Assembly: GCA_000721375.1 (NCBI GenBank)
Contig: JOGW01000018.1
Coordinates: forward strand, 124,001-188,000
Source of the DNA: Streptomyces sp. NRRL B-3428
GTDB lineage: Bacteria > Actinomycetota > Actinomycetes > Streptomycetales > Streptomycetaceae
Reading direction: 5' to 3'
DNA length: 64,000 nucleotides
Notes under the pieces: generated by a model
What the model was told of the DNA's origin: nothing
Seen by the model: only the letters and a program-made list of their open reading frames with translations
The model's database searches: none
In this document: piece after piece, positions 38,466-48,700 of the stretch
Layout of the letters: every line of letters starts with the position of its first letter
Position numbering within the stretch: the stretch's first letter is position 1
Program-made: the position numbers and the translations under genes

Positions 38466-38922
38466 CCCCGGTGGTTCGGTATGTCCGTGTGCTGCGGCTG
38501 GGCCGGTCGTGGGCACGCAGCGACGTGCGTCGCGCCTCGTTCGGAACGCTTCGCGTTCGCGCACATCTGGCGCAGGGCTGATGAGGCTCACCCGCTGGCG
38601 GTGATCCTCGTGAGCGCCAGCGGTTCGCGCGGGGTCAAATGCTCTTGGGGCGTGAACTGGTGCGACCGCAAGGTGTGTTGATCGGGTCCGAGATGGACAC
38701 CTGGTCCCGCTTGTTTGATCTTCGCAATGAGGCATGCACCGTCAACGCGGCTGCGACTGTCGAGTTTGCGCTGACGTTGCGGAACGGTCCGCTTCGAGTT
38801 AGGCGAGGAAGTCTTCCCAGCTCAGACGCTATGACTGTGTCGCGGGTCACGTTGACCGGAATGGCTGATCGATCGTTAACTCCTGTCACTTGTGAATCTC
38901 TTGTGACGCTGGGGTGGGGACT

Positions 38923-41900
38923 GTGGAGTTGGGGTCGGGGCGCAGCCATGCCCAGATACGTCGACGTAGCCGGCTGCGTCGTAGCGCGCCGAGTGTGATC
39001 GGCGCGGCGGTGGCGGCATTGCTGTCGACGGTGCTCGTGCAGGTGTCGGTCGCATCTGTGGCCGCTCCACAGACCGATGCGCCGGAGCTGTCGGAAAGTC
39101 AGAAAGCCCTCGCAGAAGCGAAGACATCCGGTGAACGGGTTGAGGTGACCGGCCAGCGCTCGGAGCGCACCACGGTCTATGCGAACCCCGATGGCTTCTC
39201 CTTCACGCTGAAGGAGTCGGCGGTTCCGGTGCGGGTGTCCAAGCCGGGTGGTGGGTGGCAGGCGCCGGATCCGACCCTGGAGCGGCGCACAGATGGTTCA
39301 GTCGCGCCGAAGGCCGCGGTTTCGCCGATCGTGTTCTCCGGCGGCGGGGACAATGATCCGCTGGCGCGGATCGCGCATGAGGGCCGTTCGCTGGAGTTGA
39401 GCTGGCCGGGCGCGCTGCCGGAGCCGAAGCTCGAGGGTGCGAGCGCGGTGTACGCGAACGTGCTGCCGGATGTGGACTTGAAGGTCACGGCGACGATCGA
39501 AAGCTTCCAGCATGTCCTGGTGGTCAAGACCCCGGAGGCGGCGGCAAACGAAAAGTTGAAACAGATCGACCTGGGCCTGAAGACCGCGGGCGTGGAAGTC
39601 GTGGAGGAGGCCTCCGGGAGCCTCGCCGCGGTCGATGCCGACGGCAACACGGTGTTCGAGGCGCCGCCAGCGCGGATGTGGAATTCGGCCGGACAGGCGC
39701 TGGCAACACCGGCCCGGCTCACCACGACCGATGAGACCGCCCCGTCGGACCCGGCCGAGACTGCCCCGGCCGACTCGGGTTCGGGAGACAGGCCCGGCCA
39801 GGGCGACGTCGTCGCACAGATGGACGTCAAGGTCGGCAAAGAAACCCTGACCATCGTTCCCGATGCTGAACTGCTGGGAGAACAGGACAGCTCGGTCTTC
39901 CCGCTGTTCATCGACCCGTCGATTGGGTTGAGTGAAGGGGCGAAGCCGGAGTGGACTCTGCTGCGCTCGGACGGCTACAAGGACTACGCCTGGGGCAACG
40001 GCAGTGACGGCCAGGGCGAGGGTGCTGGCGAATGCGGTACCTGGAACGGCTACCTCTGCAGTACGAAGAACTATGTGCAGCGGCTCTACTTCGAGTTCTC
40101 GCCGGCCGCGCTGAAGGGCAAGCACGTTCTGGATGCTACGTTCCGCGTGACCATGCCGTGGGCGTTCCAGTGCGATCCGCGCTGGGTGGATCTGGTCCGC
40201 ACGAAGCAGAACATCTCCTCGTCCACGACGTGGGCCACGCGGCCGCAGGGCGACTGGGACACCATGGGCGACCGGCATGTGTCGGCTGGCCGGGGAGACT
40301 TGTGCGATCCGGGACTGCCGGACGCGGCGCTGGAGTTCAACGACAACCCGGACGAGACGAACGAGAACCTCACACCGACCATCCGGGACTTCGCGGCCGG
40401 CAAGTTCTCCCGCCTCACCTTGATGATCAAGGCGCATGATGAGACGGACACCTCGGCCTGGAAGCGGTTCAAGAACAACGCCGAGATCGAGGTGAAGTAT
40501 GTGGGCGTGCCGGCCACGCCCACGGAGGTCGGCTTCGTGACGGGGACGGGCTACGTCTGCTCCACCAACTCTTCCAGCCCCTCCATCGTTTCGAGTCCGA
40601 CACCTGCCGTGCAGGGCCGACCGCGTACTGCCGCCGGTGGCGAGAAGTCTGCACTCCTGCGAAACCGTTGGCGCACGGACAAGTGGGACGGCACCCAGTG
40701 GGTAACCGCCCATACCGACATCGACCGCCCGACCACCGGCTACGTCGGCAACCTTGCAAAGACGACCGCTAATCTGCCCACCCTTCAGGAAGGCGTGGCG
40801 TATCGGTTGAAGGCGCTGACCTTGTCGTACTACGAGGGTGGAACCAACCGGCTGAACAGCGGGTACAGCACACCCTGCTACTTCAAGATAGATAAGGGTG
40901 CCCCGAAACCTCCCAAGATTACGCTGAGTAGCCCATACACACCCTGCGTGGAGGCGAGTTGCGCTCCAGCGGGCGGGCCAGGGCAGAAGGTGACCTTCAC
41001 ATTCAGCCCGAATGCAGTCGATACCGATGTGATCGGGTACGAGTACAAGCTGCCCGGGCAGACTGCGTGGACCCGTAAGGACGGCAAGAGCGTCAGCGTC
41101 GACTTCACGCCGCCGACCGCCCGGACGTACACGGTAGAGGTACGTGCCTTGGACACTCTCAGGCCCGGAGAAGACAACACCGTGTCGTTCCTGGTCAAGG
41201 CCGGAGATGGCCCGGTGGTCCGCTACCACTTCGCTGAGGCGAGCGGCGTTGCGGTGGATGCGGCCACGGCTGATGGAACGGATGATGCTGTCCTGAGTTC
41301 CGGGGCTAGCCGGGACAATCGGGGTCGGCGTGGTCTGATGACGCACGACGCAGCAGGTCAGCCGTTGAGTGCTCCCGTCGATGACACGGGGCTGGTGCTG
41401 GATGGTGCCACCGGGTATGCCGCGACGAGCGAGCCGGCGCTGGAGACCCGTTCCTCTTACACCATGGCCGCGTGGGTGCGGCTGACCCCTGGGGAAGGCG
41501 TCGGTGTGGAAACGGTGCTCAGCCAGAGCACGAACACCAGCCCCTTCGCCAAGAAGTCCAGCCCGTTCTATCTGTCCTACCACAACGGCACAACCAATGC
41601 CTGGAGTCTGCGTGCGCAGGGCGGCGACGGCACGTGGCATCAGATTCGGTCCAAGCAGAGCTCGCCGCGCGGTGTGTGGACCCATGTCGCCGGTGTTCAT
41701 GACGCTGCGGACAAGAAGATCCGGCTGTATGTGAATGGTGTGTTCCAGGGCGAGACCGATGCTGGCACCCCGTATGCGGCGGACGGGTCCTTGCAGGTGG
41801 GCCGGGTTCTGTACGAGGACGTTTATACGGACTACGTGAACGGCGTCATCGATGAGGCCGCGGTATGGCAGCGGGCGCTGACCGAGACGGAACTCCAGGA

Positions 41901-42633
41901 CGAGGCACGCCTGTTGATCTCCGACAAGTTCGCGGGCACCGAGCTGATCGCGGACTGGAACCCGACGCGTGGCGTAACCGGCACGACGATCAAGGACACC
42001 ACCTCCGCGTACGGTAAGACTCTCACCCTCACGGACGGTGCGAGCATCGCCGACGAGGCGATCGTCCTCGACGGAGTCGACGACGCGGCCACCGCACCGG
42101 GCCCGATCGTCGACGGCAGCGGCTCCTTCACCGCCACCACCCAGGTGGAACTGGATCCGGCGAAGCTGCTGGCCAAGGACGTTGGCTATATCGGCCAGGT
42201 CACCGGACAGCGCACGGCCGACGGCTCTGCGTGGGGCCTGTGGTTCGAACTCACAGGCAAGAAGACCGTGCTGGACGAAGAGACTCTCGAGGAAGTCACG
42301 GTGCCAGAAGGCATGTGGCACTTCGGCCGCCGCGAGACGGATGGCACGTTCTCCTCGGTCACGTCGGAGCAGACCGCGAGCGTCGACAGCGCAGTACGGC
42401 TGACTGGGGTGCATGACTCCGTGGACGGGACGATCAGCCTCTACATCGGCTATGGACTCAACGGCGAGCCCAAGACGTACACGGCGCAGATCGGCAGCGG
42501 CGAGTTTACCGCCGGCAAGGCGTACGCGGCCGGTGCGTGGAAGCACTTCCTGCCCGCCCACATCACCGACATCCGGCTGTGGGCTGGGGCGATGGCCAGC
42601 TCGGAGCAGGTGGAGACCACGGTCGGCGACTGA
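38923..42633 (+). CDS. Large secreted DNRLRE/LamG-domain protein paired with the Rhs gene
   Basis: A 1236-aa protein with an N-terminal export signal (PSVIGAAVAALLSTVLVQVSVASVAA). After an N-terminal domain (about 60-330, including DVDLKVTATIESFQHVLVVK) comes a DNRLRE-type region (about 342-526, RLYFEFSPAALKGKHVLDATFRV). An Fn3-like part and two LamG/concanavalin-like lectin domains follow (about 824-986, AAWVRLTPGEGVGVETVLSQ; and 1046-1236). Genes of this build commonly precede Rhs genes in Streptomyces and may present or bind the Rhs shell. GTG 38923 is chosen because the same GGGACT-GTG context starts the Rhs gene. Confidence 0.85.
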   Translation: MELGSGRSHAQIRRRSRLRRSAPSVIGAAVAALLSTVLVQVSVASVAAPQTDAPELSESQKALAEAKTSGERVEVTGQRSERTTVYANPDGFSFTLKESAVPVRVSKPGGGWQAPDPTLERRTDGSVAPKAAVSPIVFSGGGDNDPLARIAHEGRSLELSWPGALPEPKLEGASAVYANVLPDVDLKVTATIESFQHVLVVKTPEAAANEKLKQIDLGLKTAGVEVVEEASGSLAAVDADGNTVFEAPPARMWNSAGQALATPARLTTTDETAPSDPAETAPADSGSGDRPGQGDVVAQMDVKVGKETLTIVPDAELLGEQDSSVFPLFIDPSIGLSEGAKPEWTLLRSDGYKDYAWGNGSDGQGEGAGECGTWNGYLCSTKNYVQRLYFEFSPAALKGKHVLDATFRVTMPWAFQCDPRWVDLVRTKQNISSSTTWATRPQGDWDTMGDRHVSAGRGDLCDPGLPDAALEFNDNPDETNENLTPTIRDFAAGKFSRLTLMIKAHDETDTSAWKRFKNNAEIEVKYVGVPATPTEVGFVTGTGYVCSTNSSSPSIVSSPTPAVQGRPRTAAGGEKSALLRNRWRTDKWDGTQWVTAHTDIDRPTTGYVGNLAKTTANLPTLQEGVAYRLKALTLSYYEGGTNRLNSGYSTPCYFKIDKGAPKPPKITLSSPYTPCVEASCAPAGGPGQKVTFTFSPNAVDTDVIGYEYKLPGQTAWTRKDGKSVSVDFTPPTARTYTVEVRALDTLRPGEDNTVSFLVKAGDGPVVRYHFAEASGVAVDAATADGTDDAVLSSGASRDNRGRRGLMTHDAAGQPLSAPVDDTGLVLDGATGYAATSEPALETRSSYTMAAWVRLTPGEGVGVETVLSQSTNTSPFAKKSSPFYLSYHNGTTNAWSLRAQGGDGTWHQIRSKQSSPRGVWTHVAGVHDAADKKIRLYVNGVFQGETDAGTPYAADGSLQVGRVLYEDVYTDYVNGVIDEAAVWQRALTETELQDEARLLISDKFAGTELIADWNPTRGVTGTTIKDTTSAYGKTLTLTDGASIADEAIVLDGVDDAATAPGPIVDGSGSFTATTQVELDPAKLLAKDVGYIGQVTGQRTADGSAWGLWFELTGKKTVLDEETLEEVTVPEGMWHFGRRETDGTFSSVTSEQTASVDSAVRLTGVHDSVDGTISLYIGYGLNGEPKTYTAQIGSGEFTAGKAYAAGAWKHFLPAHITDIRLWAGAMASSEQVETTVGD

Positions 42634-42644
42634 TCGAACAGGCG

Positions 42645-42719
42645 TGGTGGGCGGCTCTTACGCCGCCCACCATCGCTTCACCGTTGCGGCTACGGCGTAG
42701 TGACTTTCTTTTTTCCTTG
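42645..42719 (+). terminator. Terminator between the LamG and Rhs genes
   Basis: TGGTGGGCGG (42645-42654) pairs with CCGCCCACCA (42663-42672). A second GCCGTA-type hairpin and CTTTCTTTTTTCC follow. The Rhs gene may thus depend partly on its own promoter. Confidence 0.65.
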
Positions 42720-42743
42720 TGTTGATCTGACTGGGGCGGGACT

Positions 42744-45700
42744 GTGAAGGCGTTTGGCAAGGGCACCTCAAGATGGGGTGTGGGTGGTGTGGGGCGCTGG
42801 GGGCGGCGTGTGATCGTTCCCGCCCTGGCGTTGACGTTGCTGGCACCGGTGGGTCAGTTGCCGCTGGCGGTCGCCGCAGACGGCGGTCTCGGGCGCCCGG
42901 ACCTGCCCAAGCAGCGGGTTAGCAAGGTCAAAGAGGTCACAGGTCTGGGCGCAAAGAAGTCCCGCGAGAGGGTCGCCAAGGGTAAGCAGGCCGGCCAAGA
43001 GCAGGCGCGCCGCGCCGAGGCGGAGCAGAAGGCCGCCTGGCCCAAGAGCGACACCGCGACGATCGAGCTCAGCGCCAACAAGCTCGCAAAAGCAGACCTA
43101 GCCGGCACCCCGGTTGCGGTCGAGCCTGAACCGAGCCGCCGATTGTCTGCCGCCGAGGGCCAGGCCGAGGTGACGGTCCTGGACCAGAACTCGGCCAGCA
43201 AGGCGGGCGTCACCGGTGTCCTGCTCACGGCCGCCGCCGAGCAGGCCGGTGCGGCCGAAGTCGCTGTCAACTACGCAGACTTCGCCTCCATGATCGGCGG
43301 TGGCTGGTCGCAGCGCCTGCAGCTGGTCCAGCTTCCAGCCTGCGCGCTGACCACTCCGGACAAGGCCGAGTGCCGCAAGCAGACCCCTCTGGCCACGGAC
43401 AACAACGTCACCCAGCAGACCGTGTCCGCTCAGATCGCACTCGCCGAGACACAGCCGCAAGCCGAGGCCTCAGGTGTCACGGTGTTCGCGGTGACCGCGA
43501 CCGCTGCCGGAACAGGTCCGTCGTCCAAGGGAACCGGCGACTACTCGGCGACTCCGCTGTCGTCCTCGTCTTCCTGGGAGGCAGGCGGCAGCTCCGGCTC
43601 GTTCTCCTGGAACTATGGCTTCACGACGCCCCCGGCCGCGGCCGGCCCTGCGCCGAGCCTGGCCCTGTCGTACGACTCGGGCAGCGTGGATGGCCGCACT
43701 GCCACCAGCAACAACCAAGGCAGCGCGGTTGGTGAAGGCTTCTCACTGACGGAGTCCTACATCGAGCGGACCTACGGAAGCTGCGAAGACGACGGGCACG
43801 AGGACACCTTCGACCGCTGCTGGAAGTACGACAACGCCAGCCTCATCCTCAACGGCACATCCAGCCGCCTCATCAAGGACAACACCTCCGGAGAATGGCG
43901 CCTGGAGAACGACGACGCCTCCACCGTGAAGCGCTCCACCGGCGCCGACAACGGAGACGACAACGGCGAGTACTGGACCGTCACCACCGGCGACGGCACC
44001 AAGTACATCTTCGGCCTGAACAAACTTGAGGGCGCAACAGATCAGCGCACCAACTCCACCTGGACCACGCCGGTCTTCGGCGACGACTCGGGCGAACCCG
44101 GCTACGACAAGGGCAGCGCCTTCTCCGACCGATCCGTGACACAGGCCTGGCGGTGGAACCTCGACTACGTCGAAGACACCCGCGGCAACGCCTCCACCTA
44201 CTGGTACGCCAAGGAATCCAACTACTACAAGAAGAACAAGGCAGCCACCGCCAACACCTCCTACACTCGCGGCGGCTACCTGAAGGAGATCAAGTACGGC
44301 CTGCGCAAGGGCGCGCTGTTCACCGACGACGCCGACGCCAAGGTGACCTTCTCCCACGCCGAGCGCTGCACCGTCGGCGACTGCGCGGAGCTGACCAAGG
44401 ACACTGCGCAGCACTGGCCGGACGTCCCGTTCGACGCGATCTGCACGGATGGCGACACCGAATGCCTGGGGGCCGGCCCGTCCTTCTTCTCCCGTAAGCG
44501 CCTCACCGGAATCAATACGCACTCCTGGAACGCCACCAGCAAGGCGTACGATCCGGTGGACTCCTGGGCGCTGACCCAGGACTACTACGACGCTGGCGAC
44601 ATCGGCGACACCACCGACCATGTCCTGGTCCTGAAGTCGATCAAGCGCACCGGCAAGGCCGGCACCGACATCGACCTGAACCCGGTCTCATTCACCTACC
44701 AGCTTCGCGAGAACCGAGTTGATGGCACGGACGACATCCTGCCGCTCAAGCGCCACCGCATCGAGACGATCACCTCGGAGACCGGCGCGATCACGACGGT
44801 GACGCTGTCGGGACCGGAATGCAAGCGCAGCGAGGTCCTTGGTGCAGCACAGGACTCCAACACCCGTTCCTGCTATCCGCAGTACTGGAACATCAACGGC
44901 GCCTCCGAGGCAACCGTGGACTGGTTCCACAAGTACCGCGTCTTGGCGGTCGGCGTCGCCGACCCGACAGGGCAGAACCAGACGGTCGAGAACGCTTACG
45001 CCTATGCAGGTGCGGCCTGGCACCACAGCGACGACCCCTTCACACCGAAGGGCGAGCGAACCTGGTCCGAGTGGCGTGGCTACCGCGACGTAACCGTCTA
45101 CAGCGGAGCGCTGGACACCACCCGCTCCAAGACGGTCTCCCGCTACCTGCAGGGCATGAACGGCGATAAGAACAAGGACGGCACCACCAAGACCGTCAAC
45201 AGCGACCCGCTGCTGGACACGGACGTCGACTTCACCGCGGCCGCCGACAATGACCAGTACCAAGGGCAGCTGCGCCAGAAGGTGACCTACAACGGCAGCC
45301 AGCCCGTCACCAGCACCTTCAAGACGTACACCAGCAAGAACACCGCCACACAAACCGTGCCCGACGCGGCCGCACAGACCGCCCGCTGGGTCCGTGAATC
45401 CACCACCTACACCAGCACCTACCTGACGGCCTCCAACACCTGGCGCAGCCACGCCACCACCACCCGCTACGACGATCTGGGCATGGTCCGAGAGGTCGAC
45501 GACTACGGCCAGAAGGGCCTGGGCGGCGACGAGACCTGCACCCGCACCTGGTACGCCCGCAACGCGGACGCCGGCATCAGCAGCCTGGTCTCGCGCACTC
45601 GCACCGTCGGCAAGGAATGTTCGATCGCCGACACCTCCCTCACCCTGCCCGGCGACGACAAGAGCCGCGGTGACGTCCTGTCCGACACCGCGACCGGCTA

Positions 45701-48700
45701 CGACGGCGCGAGCACATGGTCGGAATCGATGAAGCCGACCAAGGGCCTGGTCACCTGGACCGGCCGCGCCAAGGGCTACAACTCCGCCACCCCGAGCTGG
45801 CAGACCATCACCAGCTCCGCCACCACGGACTTCGACACCCTCGGCCGCCCCACCAAGGTGACCGACGCAGACGGGAAGCCGACCAGTACGGCATACACGC
45901 CCACCGATGCCGGACCACTCACCAAGACCATCACCACCAATGCACTGGGCCACAGGTCCGTCAGCTTCTTCGACCCACGCCGCGCGCAGCCGAAGACCAC
46001 CTACGACGCGAACCTGAAGAAGACTGAACTCGCCTACGACGCATTGGGCCGCCTGACTGCCGTGTGGCTGCCCAACCGGTCCAGCGCCAGCCAAAGCCCC
46101 ACCACCAAATTCGCCTACCACCTGGACAACAAGACACAGCCCTGGGTGTCCACCTCGACCCTGAAGCGCGATGGGGAGACCTACGACACCAGCTACGCGA
46201 TCTACGACGCGCTGCTACGGCCGCTGCAGACCCAGATCTCAACGCCCCAGGGCGGGCGGCTGCTGACCGACACCCGCTATGACACCCGCGGCCTCGTGTA
46301 CGAGACGCAGGCGGACATCTTCGACACCACCAGCCTGCCCAACGGCACCTACACTCGCGCCGAATACGGGCAAGCACCCAAGCAGACGCTGACCGAGCAC
46401 GACGGAGCAGGCCGGGCCACCAAGACCAAGTTCGTGGTGTTCGGCGCGGACAAGTGGTCCACGACCGCCAGTTACACCGGTGACTCCACCGCCACCACCG
46501 CCCTCGACGGCGGCACGGCCGCCCGTACCATCACCGACATCCGCGGCCGGACGGTGGAGACCCGGGAGTACGCCGGCAAGGAACCGGCCGACACGCAGTA
46601 TGGCGACGGCCTGGGCGCGACATATGTGTCCATGAAGTTCGGATACACCCTCGACGATCTGCAGACGCAGATCACCGGCCCGGACGACGCCAAGTGGTCC
46701 TACACCTACGACCTGTTCGGCCGCCAAATCACGGCGACCGACCCGGACAAGGGCACGAACCAGGCTCCCACGCAGTACGACGCCCTCGATCGACCGATCC
46801 AGTCCACCGACTCGCGCGGCAATTTGATCCTGTTCGGCTACGACGCCCTGGGACGCACGACGGGCACTTGGACGGGTTCGAAGACGGACGCCAACCAACT
46901 CACCGCCACCTCCTACGACACCTTGCTCAAGGGTCTTCCCGACTCCACCATCCGCTATGTGGGCGGCAAGACCGGCCAGGCCTACACCGACTCGGTCACC
47001 GAGTACGACACCCTGTCCCGCCCGGTGAAGTCCAAGCTTGAACTGCCCGCCACCGACCCGTTCGTGAAGGCCGGAGCCCCGGCGAGCCTGGAGTTCGAGA
47101 CCGCCTACAACCTCGACGGCACCACCAAGTACACGAAGGAGCCCGCCCTCGGCGGCCTGCCTTCCGAAATCGTCGACTACGACTACAACCAGCTCGGCCA
47201 GGTGACCTCAGCGGGTGGTTCCACCGGCTATCTCCTGGATACCGAGTACTCGGCCATCGGCCAGCCCACTCAGCTCACCGTGGGCACCGCCAACACGTCC
47301 GACCACAAGAAGTCCTACCTCAACAACCGCTACGAGCAGGGCACCGACCGGCTGATGCGTAGTTTCGTCACCGACGACACGCACGGCTACCAGCTGCAGG
47401 ACCTCAACTACAGCTACGACCAGGCCGGCAATGTCACCTCCATCGCCGACACCGCCACCCTCGGCGGCACCTCTGCAGCCGAGAAGCAGTGCTTCGCCTA
47501 CGACGGCCACCGGCGCCTGACCGAGGCCTGGACCCCCAGCTCCCAGAACTGCGCGGACGCCCGCAACGCAGGAAACCTGTCTGGCCCGGCCCCGTACTGG
47601 ACCAGCTACACCTACAACAAGGCCGGCCAGCGCAGCACCGAAACCACCCACAAGACCAGCGGCGACGCCAAGACCACCTACTGCTACACCGAACCCAAGC
47701 AGCCCCACACCCTGCGTCACACCACCACAACGGGCAACTGCGACAACGTCGGTGCCTGGTTCAACTACGACTCCGCCGGCAACACCCTGCAGCGTCACGG
47801 CAAGTCGGCCGCGCAGACGCTCACCTGGAATCAGGAGGGCAAGCTCGCAACCGCCACTGAGAACGGCGCGAAGACCGACTACCTTTACGATGCCGCCGGC
47901 GAACTTCTCATCCGCAACACCGAGAACGGCGAGCGGGTCCTCTACACCGGCGGTACCGAACTCCACCTTCGCGCCAACGGCACCACCTGGGCCCAGCGCT
48001 ACTACACCGCTGGCGGACAGACGATCGCCCTGCGCTCCACTGAGTCCGGCGCCAACAAGCTCACGTATCTGGCCGGCGACCACCACGGCACGATGTCCCT
48101 GGCCATCGACGCCGACGCCACCCAGACGTACAGCAAGCGCTACATGAGCCCGTTCGGATCTCAGCGCGGAGAGCAGCAGGGCACCACATGGCCCGATGAC
48201 AAGGGCTTCCTCGGCAAGACCAACGACGAGAACACCGCCCTCACCCACATCGGCGCCCGTGAATACGACCCGTCCATCGGCCAGTTCATCAGTGTCGACC
48301 CCCTGCTAGAGACCGACAAGCCCCAGACGGTTAACGGCTACAGCTATGCAGCCAACAACCCGCTCACCTATTCCGACCCGACTGGCCTGGCGCTCGACCC
48401 CGGAAACGGACGTGCCCACCAGAGCTCAACGAGCGGTTCCGGCAAGGGCGGCGATACACGCGACTCCGCGTTCCCGCTCAACCCTGGCGTCAGTTACAAG
48501 CCGAAGGACCAGGGAACCCCGAGCCAGCAACTCGGACGCATCGTGCGCTCCGAAATGCCCGGAACCCCCACCATTGAATTCATCGACGCCTTTGACATCG
48601 CCCTGGCGAAAGCCGAAAGCCACTGGCGCAAGATGTACAACGAACCGCTCCCCCTGGATCAGATAGGAGCAGTCGGTGTCGGAGTTTGCTCTGACGAAGA

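Noticed and set aside
38635..38998. Small frames on both strands between the candidate left end and the LamG gene
   Set aside because: Mutually overlapping, no domain or ribosome binding site; treated as non-coding.
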